This document shows, one piece after another, positions 41,428-48,916 of a stretch of 48,916 nucleotides of DNA (within the stretch, counting starts at the first letter, position 1; every line of letters starts with the position of its first letter). Where the stretch lies: the NCBI GenBank assembly GCA_003483745.1, contig DMYD01000054.1, positions 111,835-160,750 of the forward strand, in the 5' to 3' direction. The notes beneath the pieces were generated by a model that worked only from the letters and a program-made list of their open reading frames with translations, was not told the DNA's origin and searched no databases. This DNA is from Roseburia sp. GTDB lineage: Bacteria > Bacillota > Clostridia > Lachnospirales > Lachnospiraceae. The translations under genes and the position numbers were made by a program.

Positions 41428-44400
41428 ATGTATCTGAAAAGTATTGAAGTGCAGGGATTTAAATCATTTGCGAACAAGATCGTTTTTGATTTTCATAATG
41501 GAATCACTGGAATTGTCGGGCCAAACGGCAGTGGAAAGAGTAATGTCGGGGATGCAGTGCGCTGGGTACTTGGTGAACAGAGCGCCAAGCAGCTGCGTGG
41601 TGCCAGTATGCAGGACATTATTTTTGCAGGAACGGAAAACCGTAAACCACTCAGTTATGCTTATGTTGCGATTACACTTGACAATGCGGACCATAAACTG
41701 CCGGTGGATTATGAGGAGGTCACGGTTGCGAGGCGCGTGTACCGCTCCGGGGAGAGTGAGTATCTGCTCAACGGCAATACTTGCCGTCTAAAGGATGTGA
41801 CCGAGCTGTTTTATGATACCGGTATCGGAAAAGAAGGATATTCCATTATCGGACAGGGACAGATTGAGAAAATTTTAAATGGTAAACCCGAGGAGCGGCG
41901 TGAGCTTTTTGACGAGGCAGCCGGAATTGTAAAATATAAAAAGCGCAAGGCGACTGCACAGAAAAAGTTAGAAAATGAACGTGAAAATTTAGTTCGTGTC
42001 AATGATATCTTAAGCGAACTGGAGCGCCAGGTTGGTCCGCTTCAAAAACAGGCAGAAAAAGCGCATGTTTATTTAAAGAAAAAAGAAGAATTAAAAACAT
42101 ATGATGTCAATATGTTTCTGATGGAGATGACACGTATTGACGCACAGCTTCGTGAGGTAGAAGAAAAGTGCGGCATTGCCAATGCACAGCTGAATGAGTC
42201 AAAAGATTCTTATGAGCAGGTCAAAACGGAATATGAGCGCATGGAATCAGAGATTGAACAGTTAGAGCAGGCAATCGGTGAGGTACGCGAAAATTTAAGC
42301 GGTTCCACTGTTTTAAAAGGAAAGTTAGAAGGACAGATCAACGTCTTAAAAGAACAGATCCACACGGCAGAAATGACGGATGAGCATTTAAAAGACAGAC
42401 TTGATTCTATCGAAAAAGACACACAGGATCGCCTTGCACAGAAAGACGTTTATGGCAGGGAACGAGAGGAACTGTTGGAGGCATTAGCGGGGATTTCGGA
42501 GAGAAAGCAGGCTGCTGAAAAAGAATTAGATGAGCTGCGCAATGGAATGAAAGAATGCAGTGACGGGATCGAACGCGGAAAGAGTGAGATCATCGAGCTT
42601 CTTAACAATAAGGCATCCGTCAAGGCGAGACAGCAGCGTTTTGATACGATGGCAGAGCAGATCAACATCCGGAAAGCGAAACTGACACAGAGACTTCTTG
42701 CAAGAAAGACAGAGGAAGAAGATTTAGACAATGTGCTGGCTGCCTATCAGCAGGAATTAGATGATGTCAATGAAACAATCCGTGAGTTAAAGGAATCTGC
42801 AGCCGCAATGGAAGAAAAGAACCGTGAGTGGCGTAGAAAATATTCGCAGACGAGCCAGCAGTTAGAGCAGGATGTCACCAGATATCATAAAGAACAGTCC
42901 AGGTTAGAGACATTAAAAAACATTGCAGAACGCTATGACGGATATGGAAACAGTATCCGCCGTGTAATGGAACAGAAAGACAGACACAAAGGAATTTTAG
43001 GTGTCGTATCAGATCTGATTCAGGTTGAGAAAAAATACGAGGTTGCGATTGAGACTGCGTTAGGCGGAAGTATCCAGAATATCGTGACGGAGGATGAAGA
43101 GACAGCAAAGCAGATGATCGCGTATCTGAAGCAGAACCGGTATGGACGTGCAACATTTCTTCCGCTCACGAGTGTGAATGGCAGCGGCGTGTTTAAGAAT
43201 CAGGAAGCACTGCGGGAGCGTGGCGTGATCGGACTTGCAAGTACCCTGGTGAAAAATGATGCCAGATATGATGGCGTGACGAATTATCTGCTCGGCAGAG
43301 TCGTTGTTGCGGAGACAATTGACGATGCTATTGCTTTGGCAAGAAAATACCGTTATTCTTTCCGTATCGTGACGCTTGAAGGGGAATGTCTGAATCCGGG
43401 AGGTTCCATGACCGGTGGTGCATTTAAAAACACCAGCAATCTGCTTGCAAGAAGGCGTGAGGTGGAAGAACTTGAAACGCTTGTGGCTTCTCTGCAAAGC
43501 CAGATCAAAGAGTCGCGAAACCGCCTGGAGGATATCAAAACAGCACAGTCGCTGTTAGAAGAGGATATGGAAAGTGGCAAGGAAAAGCTGCAGGAACAGT
43601 ACATTTTGCAGAATACAGCAAAAATGAACTTAGACCGTGCCACAGAGCAGAAAAACGAGAGAGAAACTGTCTTTGCCGGTCTGCATGCAGAGCGGGCTGA
43701 GATTGAGGAACAGCTTGCGGAACTTGAGAACAATAAGGCACAGATAGCGGCTGAGATTGAAACAGCAGCTGTTCGCGAAAAAGAAATCGGACAGGAAAAT
43801 GAAGAATTCCGGAAACGGTTAGAAGAATATCAGACGAAGGAAAAAGAGACATCGGAAAATGTTTCACAGATTGCTTTAGAGGAAGCTGGTATCCGTCAGA
43901 AAGCAGAGTTTGCACAGTCGAATATTTCACGTATTCAGGGTGAACTTACAAGATTTTCGCAGGATAGGGAACAGCTGATCGCGCAGGCAGGAGATGCAAA
44001 AGAAGAGGCAAAACAGAAGATGTCAGAGATCGAGGAATTAAAAAAGACGATCCTTGCGTCGGATGATACGCATGCCGCTTTCGAACAGCAGTTAAAAGAT
44101 TATACGCACAAGAAGGAAGAATTGTCTGCAGCGCATAAGGGATTTTTCCAGAAGAGGGAGGAAATCTCAAATCAGATCTCGGAACTTGATAAGGAAGTAT
44201 TCCGTCTGAACAGTCAGCGTGAAAAGCTAAATGATGCGAGAGAATACCAGACCAATTATATGTGGCAGGAATATGAACTGACGCTTCACGCTGCAATGGA
44301 TCTTCGGGATGATACCTATGACGATCTTTCTACATTAAAGAAAATGACCGCACAGATTAAGGATGAGATCCGAAAGCTCGGTGACGTCAATGTCAATGCG

Positions 44401-44988
44401 ATCGAGGATTATAAGGAGATCTCAGAGCGTTATCAATTTTTAAAAACACAGCATGATGATCTGATTGAAGCAGAGAAAACGTTGATCGGAATCATCGAGG
44501 AACTTGATACGGGAATGCGCAAACAGTTCATGGAGAAATTTGCAGAGATTCAGAAACAGTTTGATACCGTATTTAAAGAACTGTTCGGCGGTGGAAAAGG
44601 TACACTGGAACTGGTGGAGGATGAGGATATCTTAGAGTGTGGTATCCGTATCATCGCACAGCCTCCCGGAAAGAAGCTGCAGAATATGATGCAGATGTCC
44701 GGTGGAGAAAAATCACTGACAGCGATTGCACTGTTATTTGCAATCCAGAACCTGAAACCGTCACCGTTTTGTCTGTTAGACGAGATCGAGGCGGCACTGG
44801 ATGACTCAAACGTAACACGGTTTGCAAAATATCTGCACAAGCTGACAAAAAATACACAGTTTATTGTAATCACACACAGACGAGGTACGATGGCGGCGGC
44901 TGACCGTCTCTACGGTATCACGATGCAGGAAAAAGGTGTTTCCACACTGGTTTCCGTAAATCTGATAGAAAATGATTTGGACAAATAA
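41428..44988 (+). CDS. smc: Chromosome segregation ATPase SMC
   Basis: A 1186-aa condensin subunit. The N-terminal head begins MYLKSIEVQGFKSFANK with Walker A GPNGSGKSN at 31-39 and the Q-loop area GEQSAKQLRG. Two long coiled coils (about 165-500 and 670-1000) flank the hinge (about 505-650: YDGYGNSIRRVM; NPGGSMTGGAFKN). The C-terminal head has the signature LQNMMQMSGGEKSLTAI and Walker B PFCLLDEIEAALDD. GAGG lies six bases before the ATG at 41428; the ATG at 41416 is within the binding site region. ScpA/ScpB are not in this window. Confidence 0.98.
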   Translation: MYLKSIEVQGFKSFANKIVFDFHNGITGIVGPNGSGKSNVGDAVRWVLGEQSAKQLRGASMQDIIFAGTENRKPLSYAYVAITLDNADHKLPVDYEEVTVARRVYRSGESEYLLNGNTCRLKDVTELFYDTGIGKEGYSIIGQGQIEKILNGKPEERRELFDEAAGIVKYKKRKATAQKKLENERENLVRVNDILSELERQVGPLQKQAEKAHVYLKKKEELKTYDVNMFLMEMTRIDAQLREVEEKCGIANAQLNESKDSYEQVKTEYERMESEIEQLEQAIGEVRENLSGSTVLKGKLEGQINVLKEQIHTAEMTDEHLKDRLDSIEKDTQDRLAQKDVYGREREELLEALAGISERKQAAEKELDELRNGMKECSDGIERGKSEIIELLNNKASVKARQQRFDTMAEQINIRKAKLTQRLLARKTEEEDLDNVLAAYQQELDDVNETIRELKESAAAMEEKNREWRRKYSQTSQQLEQDVTRYHKEQSRLETLKNIAERYDGYGNSIRRVMEQKDRHKGILGVVSDLIQVEKKYEVAIETALGGSIQNIVTEDEETAKQMIAYLKQNRYGRATFLPLTSVNGSGVFKNQEALRERGVIGLASTLVKNDARYDGVTNYLLGRVVVAETIDDAIALARKYRYSFRIVTLEGECLNPGGSMTGGAFKNTSNLLARRREVEELETLVASLQSQIKESRNRLEDIKTAQSLLEEDMESGKEKLQEQYILQNTAKMNLDRATEQKNERETVFAGLHAERAEIEEQLAELENNKAQIAAEIETAAVREKEIGQENEEFRKRLEEYQTKEKETSENVSQIALEEAGIRQKAEFAQSNISRIQGELTRFSQDREQLIAQAGDAKEEAKQKMSEIEELKKTILASDDTHAAFEQQLKDYTHKKEELSAAHKGFFQKREEISNQISELDKEVFRLNSQREKLNDAREYQTNYMWQEYELTLHAAMDLRDDTYDDLSTLKKMTAQIKDEIRKLGDVNVNAIEDYKEISERYQFLKTQHDDLIEAEKTLIGIIEELDTGMRKQFMEKFAEIQKQFDTVFKELFGGGKGTLELVEDEDILECGIRIIAQPPGKKLQNMMQMSGGEKSLTAIALLFAIQNLKPSPFCLLDEIEAALDDSNVTRFAKYLHKLTKNTQFIVITHRRGTMAAADRLYGITMQEKGVSTLVSVNLIENDLDK

Positions 44989-45018
44989 TGATTGGAACAA
45001 ATAAGAAAGGCAGGATGT

Positions 45019-45963
45019 ATGGGCGAAGAAAAAAAAGGCTTCTGGAGCCGTCTGGTTTCCGGACTCAGTAAGACAAGAGATAATATTGTATCCGGAATTG
45101 ATTCGATCTTCAGTGGATTTTCCAGTATTGATGATGATTTTTATGAGGAAATCGAAGAAATTCTGATCATGGGAGATATCGGTGTTAATGCTACTGAGGC
45201 GATCATTGAGAATCTCAAAGAAAAAGTAAAAGAAAATAAGATCAAGGATCCCGCAGAATGCAAGGAACTTCTGATCAACAGTATCAAAGAACAGATGGAT
45301 GTTGGAGAGACGGCGTACCGTTTTGAGAATGAAAAATCCGTGGTACTTGTGATTGGAGTCAATGGTGTCGGGAAGACGACTTCTGTTGGAAAATTGGCAG
45401 GAAAGTTAAAAGACCAGGGGAAAAAGGTCGTTCTTGCAGCAGCCGATACATTTCGTGCAGCAGCGGGAGATCAGCTGTTAGAATGGGCAAACCGTGCGGG
45501 TGTTGAGATGATTGGCGGTCAGGAGGGGGCAGATCCTGCAGCGGTCGTATATGATGCAGTTGCAGCAGCAAAAGCGAGAAATGCCGATGTATTGCTTTGT
45601 GATACAGCAGGACGTCTCCACAATAAAAAGAACCTTATGGAGGAATTGAAAAAGATTAACCGGATTCTTGAAAAAGAATATCCGGATGCATACCGCGAAA
45701 CTCTTGTCGTATTAGATGCAACGACAGGTCAGAACGCACTTGCACAGGCGAGACAATTTTCAGAAGTGGCAGAGATCACAGGTATCATTCTAACAAAGAT
45801 GGACGGAACGGCAAAAGGCGGTATTGCGGTTGCAATCCACTCCGAACTTGGAATTCCGGTCAAATATATCGGTGTCGGAGAGACCATCGAGGATTTACAG
45901 AAGTTTGATTCTAATGAATTTGTAAACGCACTTTTTGATATCAAAGATCAGGCAGAACAATAA
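45019..45963 (+). CDS. ftsY: Signal recognition particle receptor FtsY
   Basis: A 314-aa GTPase that docks the SRP-ribosome complex at the membrane. It has only a short N-terminal segment (MGEEKKGFWSRLVSGLSKT) before the N domain and lacks a long acidic A domain. G motifs: GVNGVGKTTSVGKLA, AADTFRAAAGDQL, CDTAGRLHNKKNLM, TKMDGTAKGG and GVGETIEDLQKF. The ATG at 45019 follows AGGCAGG; a TTG at 44992 is weaker. It follows smc by 30 bases. Confidence 0.97.
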   Translation: MGEEKKGFWSRLVSGLSKTRDNIVSGIDSIFSGFSSIDDDFYEEIEEILIMGDIGVNATEAIIENLKEKVKENKIKDPAECKELLINSIKEQMDVGETAYRFENEKSVVLVIGVNGVGKTTSVGKLAGKLKDQGKKVVLAAADTFRAAAGDQLLEWANRAGVEMIGGQEGADPAAVVYDAVAAAKARNADVLLCDTAGRLHNKKNLMEELKKINRILEKEYPDAYRETLVVLDATTGQNALAQARQFSEVAEITGIILTKMDGTAKGGIAVAIHSELGIPVKYIGVGETIEDLQKFDSNEFVNALFDIKDQAEQ

Positions 45964-45983
45964 ACAGATGAAGGAGAATGCAG

Positions 45984-47195
45984 ATGTTAACATTAGACAA
46001 GTTTGAAGAAGCAAGTGAGAAAGTAAAAGAAGTCACTTTAGAAACAAAACTGGTATATTCAGATTTCTTAAGTGAGCAGACAGGAAATAAGGTATATTTA
46101 AAACCTGAGAATATGCAGTTTACCGGTGCATACAAAGTGCGCGGAGCTTATTACAAGATCAGCACACTGACAGAGGCAGAGCGTAAAAAAGGACTCATTA
46201 CCGCTTCAGCAGGAAATCATGCGCAGGGTGTTGCCTACGCAGCAAAATGTTATGGATGTAAAGCTGTCATCGTGATGCCGACAACGACACCTTTAATTAA
46301 GGTAAACCGTACCAAGAGTTATGGTGCAGAGGTTGTTCTCTGCGGAGATGTTTACGACGAGGCCTGTCAGAAAGCCTACGAACTGGCAGAGGAAAAAGGA
46401 TATACGTTCATTCATCCGTTCGATGATCTTGCAGTTGCAACCGGACAGGGAACGATCGCAATGGAAATCTTTAAAGAGCTGCCGCTTGTGGAATATATTT
46501 TAGTTCCGATCGGCGGAGGCGGACTTGCAACAGGTGTATCCACACTTGCAAAACTGTTAAATCCAAAGATCAAAGTGATTGGTGTGGAACCGGCAGGTGC
46601 AAACTGTATGCAGGCTTCTTTCAAAGCAGGAAAAGTAACGACTCTGCCGAGCGTCAACACGATCGCAGACGGTACTGCGGTAAAGACACCGGGCAGCAAG
46701 ATCTTCCCATATATCAAAAAGAATTTAGATGATATCATCACAGTAGAAGATGATGAACTGGTTGTTGCATTCCTTGATATGGTAGAAAATCATAAAATGG
46801 TTGTGGAAAACTCAGGTCTTCTTACGGTAGCAGCGTTGAAACATTTAGGTGTAAAAGATAAGCGTGTCGTATCGATCTTAAGCGGTGGTAACATGGATGT
46901 GATCACAATGTCTTCCGTGGTACAGCAGGGACTTATTTTCCGTGACCGTATCTTTACGGTATCCGTGCTTCTTCCGGATAAGCCGGGCGAATTGTCAAAA
47001 GTAGCCGCAACGATTGCAGCAGAGCAGGGAAATGTGATCAAGTTAGAGCATAATCAGTTTGTCAGCACAAACCGTAATGCAGCCGTGGAGCTTCGTATTA
47101 CTTTAGAGTGCTTTGGTACAGATCACAAAAATCAGATCATCAAAGCATTGGAGAAAAATGGTTATAAACCGAAATTAGTCAGAGCAAGTCTGTAG
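45984..47195 (+). CDS. ilvA: Threonine ammonia-lyase with C-terminal ACT domain
   Basis: A 403-aa PLP enzyme that deaminates threonine to 2-oxobutanoate, feeding isoleucine or propionate. FTGAYKVRGAYYK holds the PLP lysine, SAGNHAQGVAYA the substrate loop, and GGGGLATG the phosphate-binding loop. A single ACT domain is at the end (TVSVLLPDKPGELSKVAATI), the short TdcB/IlvA form, so the catabolic role is also possible. AAGGAG is seven bases before the ATG at 45984, only one base before that at 45978. It sits between ftsY and ylxM, which are adjacent in Bacillus. Confidence 0.95.
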   Translation: MLTLDKFEEASEKVKEVTLETKLVYSDFLSEQTGNKVYLKPENMQFTGAYKVRGAYYKISTLTEAERKKGLITASAGNHAQGVAYAAKCYGCKAVIVMPTTTPLIKVNRTKSYGAEVVLCGDVYDEACQKAYELAEEKGYTFIHPFDDLAVATGQGTIAMEIFKELPLVEYILVPIGGGGLATGVSTLAKLLNPKIKVIGVEPAGANCMQASFKAGKVTTLPSVNTIADGTAVKTPGSKIFPYIKKNLDDIITVEDDELVVAFLDMVENHKMVVENSGLLTVAALKHLGVKDKRVVSILSGGNMDVITMSSVVQQGLIFRDRIFTVSVLLPDKPGELSKVAATIAAEQGNVIKLEHNQFVSTNRNAAVELRITLECFGTDHKNQIIKALEKNGYKPKLVRASL

Positions 47196-47245
47196 AATTG
47201 CGTTTCGGATATCAGAACCGGATCATAAAATGAAAAATGGTTAAA

Positions 47246-47287
47246 AAATAAGGAATTTCGTTCATTGCAAAACGAAATTCCTTATTT
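47246..47287 (+). terminator. Terminator after ilvA
   Basis: AAATAAGGAATTTCGTT (47246-47262) pairs perfectly over 17 bp with its complement at 47271-47287, followed by a T-rich tail; A residues on the left would also let it work leftward for the opposing gene. Confidence 0.85.
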
Positions 47288-47349
47288 GTTTTATGAAACA
47301 GTATGCTCGTACAATATGTGGTCCGGCGTATGCGGCCAAATAGTCAGTG

Positions 47350-47742
47350 TCAGGATACTGTGTAAGACTGACCTGTCATATCCAGGCTGTTAATGTCTGC
47401 ACCGGAGTGATTTACGTGAAGACCAAGATTGAAGCCAGAACCGCCATCCGGGTTAAAGCTGACAGTCACGGAATTGCCGGAAATAGAAGTAGACGCAGAG
47501 TATCCGGCAACCTCGACCTGATCGATCGGTGTATTAAAGGAAAGTGTCAGGGCGACATTGCCTGCCACGTTATTCCAGTTCACGGCAACCAGACCTTTTC
47601 CGCCACCTGCCCATCTGTCCCATACTCCCATATAGGTTGCGGTTACGGAACCGGCTGCACCGGCTGCGCCGCTTGCAAGATAGATGCCTTCTGTATGTTC
47701 AGGTGTCAGATAAATTGCAGGTTTCTGATATTTATTTTTCAT
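47350..47742 (-). CDS. Unknown 130-aa protein with leader-like N-terminus and beta-rich C-terminus
   Basis: The protein begins MKNKYQKPAIYLTPEHTEGI and continues YLASGAAGAAG, a KP-x-I plus EGxYLASG start that I associate with small Clostridia proteins of unknown role. Residues 35-130 are Gly/Ser/Asn/Val-rich beta strands with Trp (VWDRWAGGGKGLVAVNW, VTVSFNPDGGSGFNLGLHV), faintly like a CBM2-type carbohydrate-binding domain. It lacks a classical signal peptide, cysteines and membrane helices. The ATG at 47742 has GGAGG five bases upstream and a perfect consensus promoter. It lies opposite to the surrounding SRP genes. Function not assigned. Confidence 0.7.
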   Translation of the reverse strand: MKNKYQKPAIYLTPEHTEGIYLASGAAGAAGSVTATYMGVWDRWAGGGKGLVAVNWNNVAGNVALTLSFNTPIDQVEVAGYSASTSISGNSVTVSFNPDGGSGFNLGLHVNHSGADINSLDMTGQSYTVS

Positions 47743-47804
47743 GAGAACCTCCATTCCTGCGCATGATTTACGCAAGCAAAAAGTTTTTATTTTAGGTTTA
47801 GCTC

Positions 47805-47834
47805 ATTATAAACAGGGAAAAAAAGTGTTGTCAA
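47805..47834 (-). promoter_or_regulatory. Consensus promoter of the 130-aa gene
   Basis: On the minus strand TTGACA (47834-47829), an 18-bp spacer and TATAAT (47810-47805) match both consensus boxes. The leader is about 55 bases. Confidence 0.85.
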
Positions 47835-47875
47835 TACTGTTATAGGAAAAAAGTCATGTTTTAAGAAAAAATAAA

Positions 47876-48020
47876 GTTACCGTTCACACATACTGTGTGA
47901 GCAGTAACGATTACAGCCCATTTTAAATGCATCTTCGATGCATGGGGCTGTAATCTGGCATGATATAGTCTTTGGCGCACAGCTTGACAGCGAGTGTCAA
48001 GCTTGCGAGTGAACAGTAAC
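47876..48020. repeat. 145-bp hairpin-rich element with terminal inverted repeats
   Basis: Ends GTTACCGTTCAC (47876-47887) and GTGAACAGTAAC (48009-48020) are inverted with one mismatch. Inside are three stems: 47876-47890 with 47894-47908; GATTACAGCCC with GGGCTGTAATC (47909-47955) enclosing ATGCATC/GATGCAT; and AGCTTGACA with TGTCAAGCT (47981-48003). It lies between divergent promoters and encodes no protein. It may be a MITE-like element or an RNA gene. Confidence 0.82.
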
Positions 48021-48032
48021 AAAATAAATACT

Positions 48033-48077
48033 GGTGTCAAGAAAAAATGCTTGACACCCATTCTTTTTTATGATAAT
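48033..48077 (+). promoter_or_regulatory. Promoter of ylxM-ffh with palindrome over the -35
   Basis: GGTGTCAAG (48033-48041) and CTTGACACC (48050-48058) form a perfect 9-bp inverted repeat with an 8-base gap whose right arm holds the -35 TTGACA (48051-48056). GATAAT at 48072-48077 is the best -10, with a 15-bp spacer. Confidence 0.65.
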
Positions 48078-48119
48078 CTATGCAAGGTGCTGATGTGAGA
48101 GTACAGATTGGGATATGAG

Positions 48120-48464
48120 ATGGAAGAAAAGATTGAACAGGCGTATCTCTATGATTTCTATGGAGAGCTTTTAAACGAACATCAGAGAAAGATATACGAG
48201 GATTTTGTGTTCAATGATCTCTCACTCGGTGAGATCGCGGATGAAGAGGGAATCAGCCGGCAGGGTGTACATGATATGGTAAAGAGATGTACGAAGACCT
48301 TAGAAGGATATGAGAGCAAGCTTCATCTGATCGAAAAATTCCAGACCGCAAGAGGTATGGTGACAAAGATTCACACGTTGACCAAAGAGTTCTATAAGAA
48401 CCATGACGAGGCAGTGTTAGAAGAGATCGAACAGATCTCCAACCAGATATTAGAGGAGCTATAG
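48120..48464 (+). CDS. ylxM: YlxM-family helix-turn-helix protein (UPF0122)
   Basis: A 114-aa sigma-like HTH protein, SRP-associated by position in Firmicutes. The DNA- or RNA-binding helix pair is in NDLSLGEIADEEGISRQGVHDMVKR, residues about 35-60, with acidic helices after it. The ATG at 48120 has GGGA seven bases upstream; the TTG at 48108 overlaps that area. ffh begins directly after its stop with no gap, suggesting translational coupling. Confidence 0.94.
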   Translation: MEEKIEQAYLYDFYGELLNEHQRKIYEDFVFNDLSLGEIADEEGISRQGVHDMVKRCTKTLEGYESKLHLIEKFQTARGMVTKIHTLTKEFYKNHDEAVLEEIEQISNQILEEL

Positions 48465-48916
48465 ATGGCATTTGACAGTTTATCCGAAAAACTCCAGAAT
48501 GTATTCAAAAACCTGAGAAGCAAAGGGCGTTTGACAGAAGATGATGTGAAGGCTGCTTTAAAGGAAGTTAAGATGGCTCTTTTAGAGGCCGATGTCAATT
48601 TCAAGGTAGTCAAGCAGTTTGTCAAAGATGTGCAGGAGCGCGCGATCGGACAGGACGTGATGAACGGACTGAATCCGGGACAGATGGTCATCAAGATCGT
48701 AAACGAAGAGATGGTCCGCCTGATGGGTTCCGAGACGACAGAGATTGCACTTCGTCCGGGCAAAGAACTGACGATCATTATGATGGCAGGTCTTCAGGGT
48801 GCTGGTAAGACGACTACAACAGCAAAGATTGCCGGAAAGTTAAAAGCCAAAGGCAAGAAAGTACTGCTTGCGGCATGTGATGTATATCGTCCGGCGGCGA
48901 TTGAACAGTTACAGAT
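48465..48916 (+). CDS. ffh: Signal recognition particle protein Ffh (3' part beyond window)
   Basis: The first 150 codons of the SRP54 GTPase are present. MAFDSLSEKLQNVFKNLRSK begins the N domain, KEVKMALLEADVNFKVVK is its conserved ALLEADV helix, and GLQGAGKTTTTAKIAGKL is the G1 loop, followed by ACDVYRPAAIEQLQ (G2 area). The rest, including the M domain that binds SRP RNA and signal peptides, lies beyond 48916. AGAGGAG is seven bases before the ATG inside ylxM. With FtsY it forms the cotranslational targeting pathway. Confidence 0.97.
   Translation, partial: MAFDSLSEKLQNVFKNLRSKGRLTEDDVKAALKEVKMALLEADVNFKVVKQFVKDVQERAIGQDVMNGLNPGQMVIKIVNEEMVRLMGSETTEIALRPGKELTIIMMAGLQGAGKTTTTAKIAGKLKAKGKKVLLAACDVYRPAAIEQLQ

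Overview
The window looks like a chromosomal segment of a low-to-mid GC, Gram-positive anaerobe of the Clostridia, most likely a Lachnospiraceae (Roseburia/Agathobacter-like) gut bacterium. This rests on the mrnC-rlmB-sigH and rpmF-plsX-acpP-rnc-smc-ftsY-ylxM-ffh gene orders, T-box and TPP leader RNAs, strong AGGAGG ribosome binding sites, TTG/GTG starts and cysteine-rich lachnospiraceal-style surface proteins. The genus is inference. I see no phage, integrase, transposase or CRISPR array; it is mostly core genome with small accessory islands.

Layout. 1-203: 3' part of tRNA-Val, then tRNA-Met and a terminator. 290-2373: a secreted metallo-beta-lactamase-fold lipoprotein and ispF. 2374-5690: a decayed membrane glycosyltransferase fragment and a large secreted repeat protein with its own consensus promoter. 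5688-7007 (minus): a receiver-GGDEF protein. 7127-11566: a cysteine T-box leader controlling cysE-cysS, followed by mrnC, rlmB and sigH. 11828-13383: TPP riboswitch and thiC. 13450-15414: a PIN-like protein with an acidic linker, a possible 30-codon ORF or structured RNA, tRNA-Thr(GGT), and a 47-aa minus-strand coiled-coil protein. 15740-20238: an LtaS-like sulfatase-fold enzyme and a YfhO-family protein, together a probable lipoteichoic acid or cell-surface polymer module. 20300-28463: thioesterase, aminopeptidase P, polA, coaE and a long FtsA-like protein. 28468-32313: WalJ-like hydrolase, ACT protein plus UPF0210, and a CgeB-like glycosyltransferase. 32343-34537: a 102-bp nested palindrome, then the last two steps of purine synthesis as separate genes (PurO-type cyclohydrolase and stand-alone AICAR transformylase). 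34534-35871 (minus): tmcAL. 36169-48916: ackA, yceD, rpmF, a DUF624 membrane protein, plsX, acpP, rnc, smc, ftsY, ilvA, a divergent accessory gene with a hairpin-rich 145-bp element, ylxM and the start of ffh.

How the genes work together. CysE and CysS make cysteine and charge tRNA-Cys under one T-box. ThiC is controlled by its product pathway. PlsX and AcpP link phospholipid and fatty acid synthesis; FtsY, YlxM and Ffh form the membrane-targeting pathway; Smc and the FtsA-like protein act in chromosome and division biology. TmcAL modifies elongator tRNA-Met, and a tRNA-Met of that type lies at the left edge.

The least explained parts are the two hairpin elements (32343-32444 and 47876-48020), the paired TGTCAAG-N8-CTTGACA palindromes overlapping the -35 boxes of two housekeeping operons, the carbohydrate-binding-like secreted or leader-type protein at 47350-47742, and the PIN-like protein and RNA region at 13450-14900. 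None of these amounts by itself to a proven new system.
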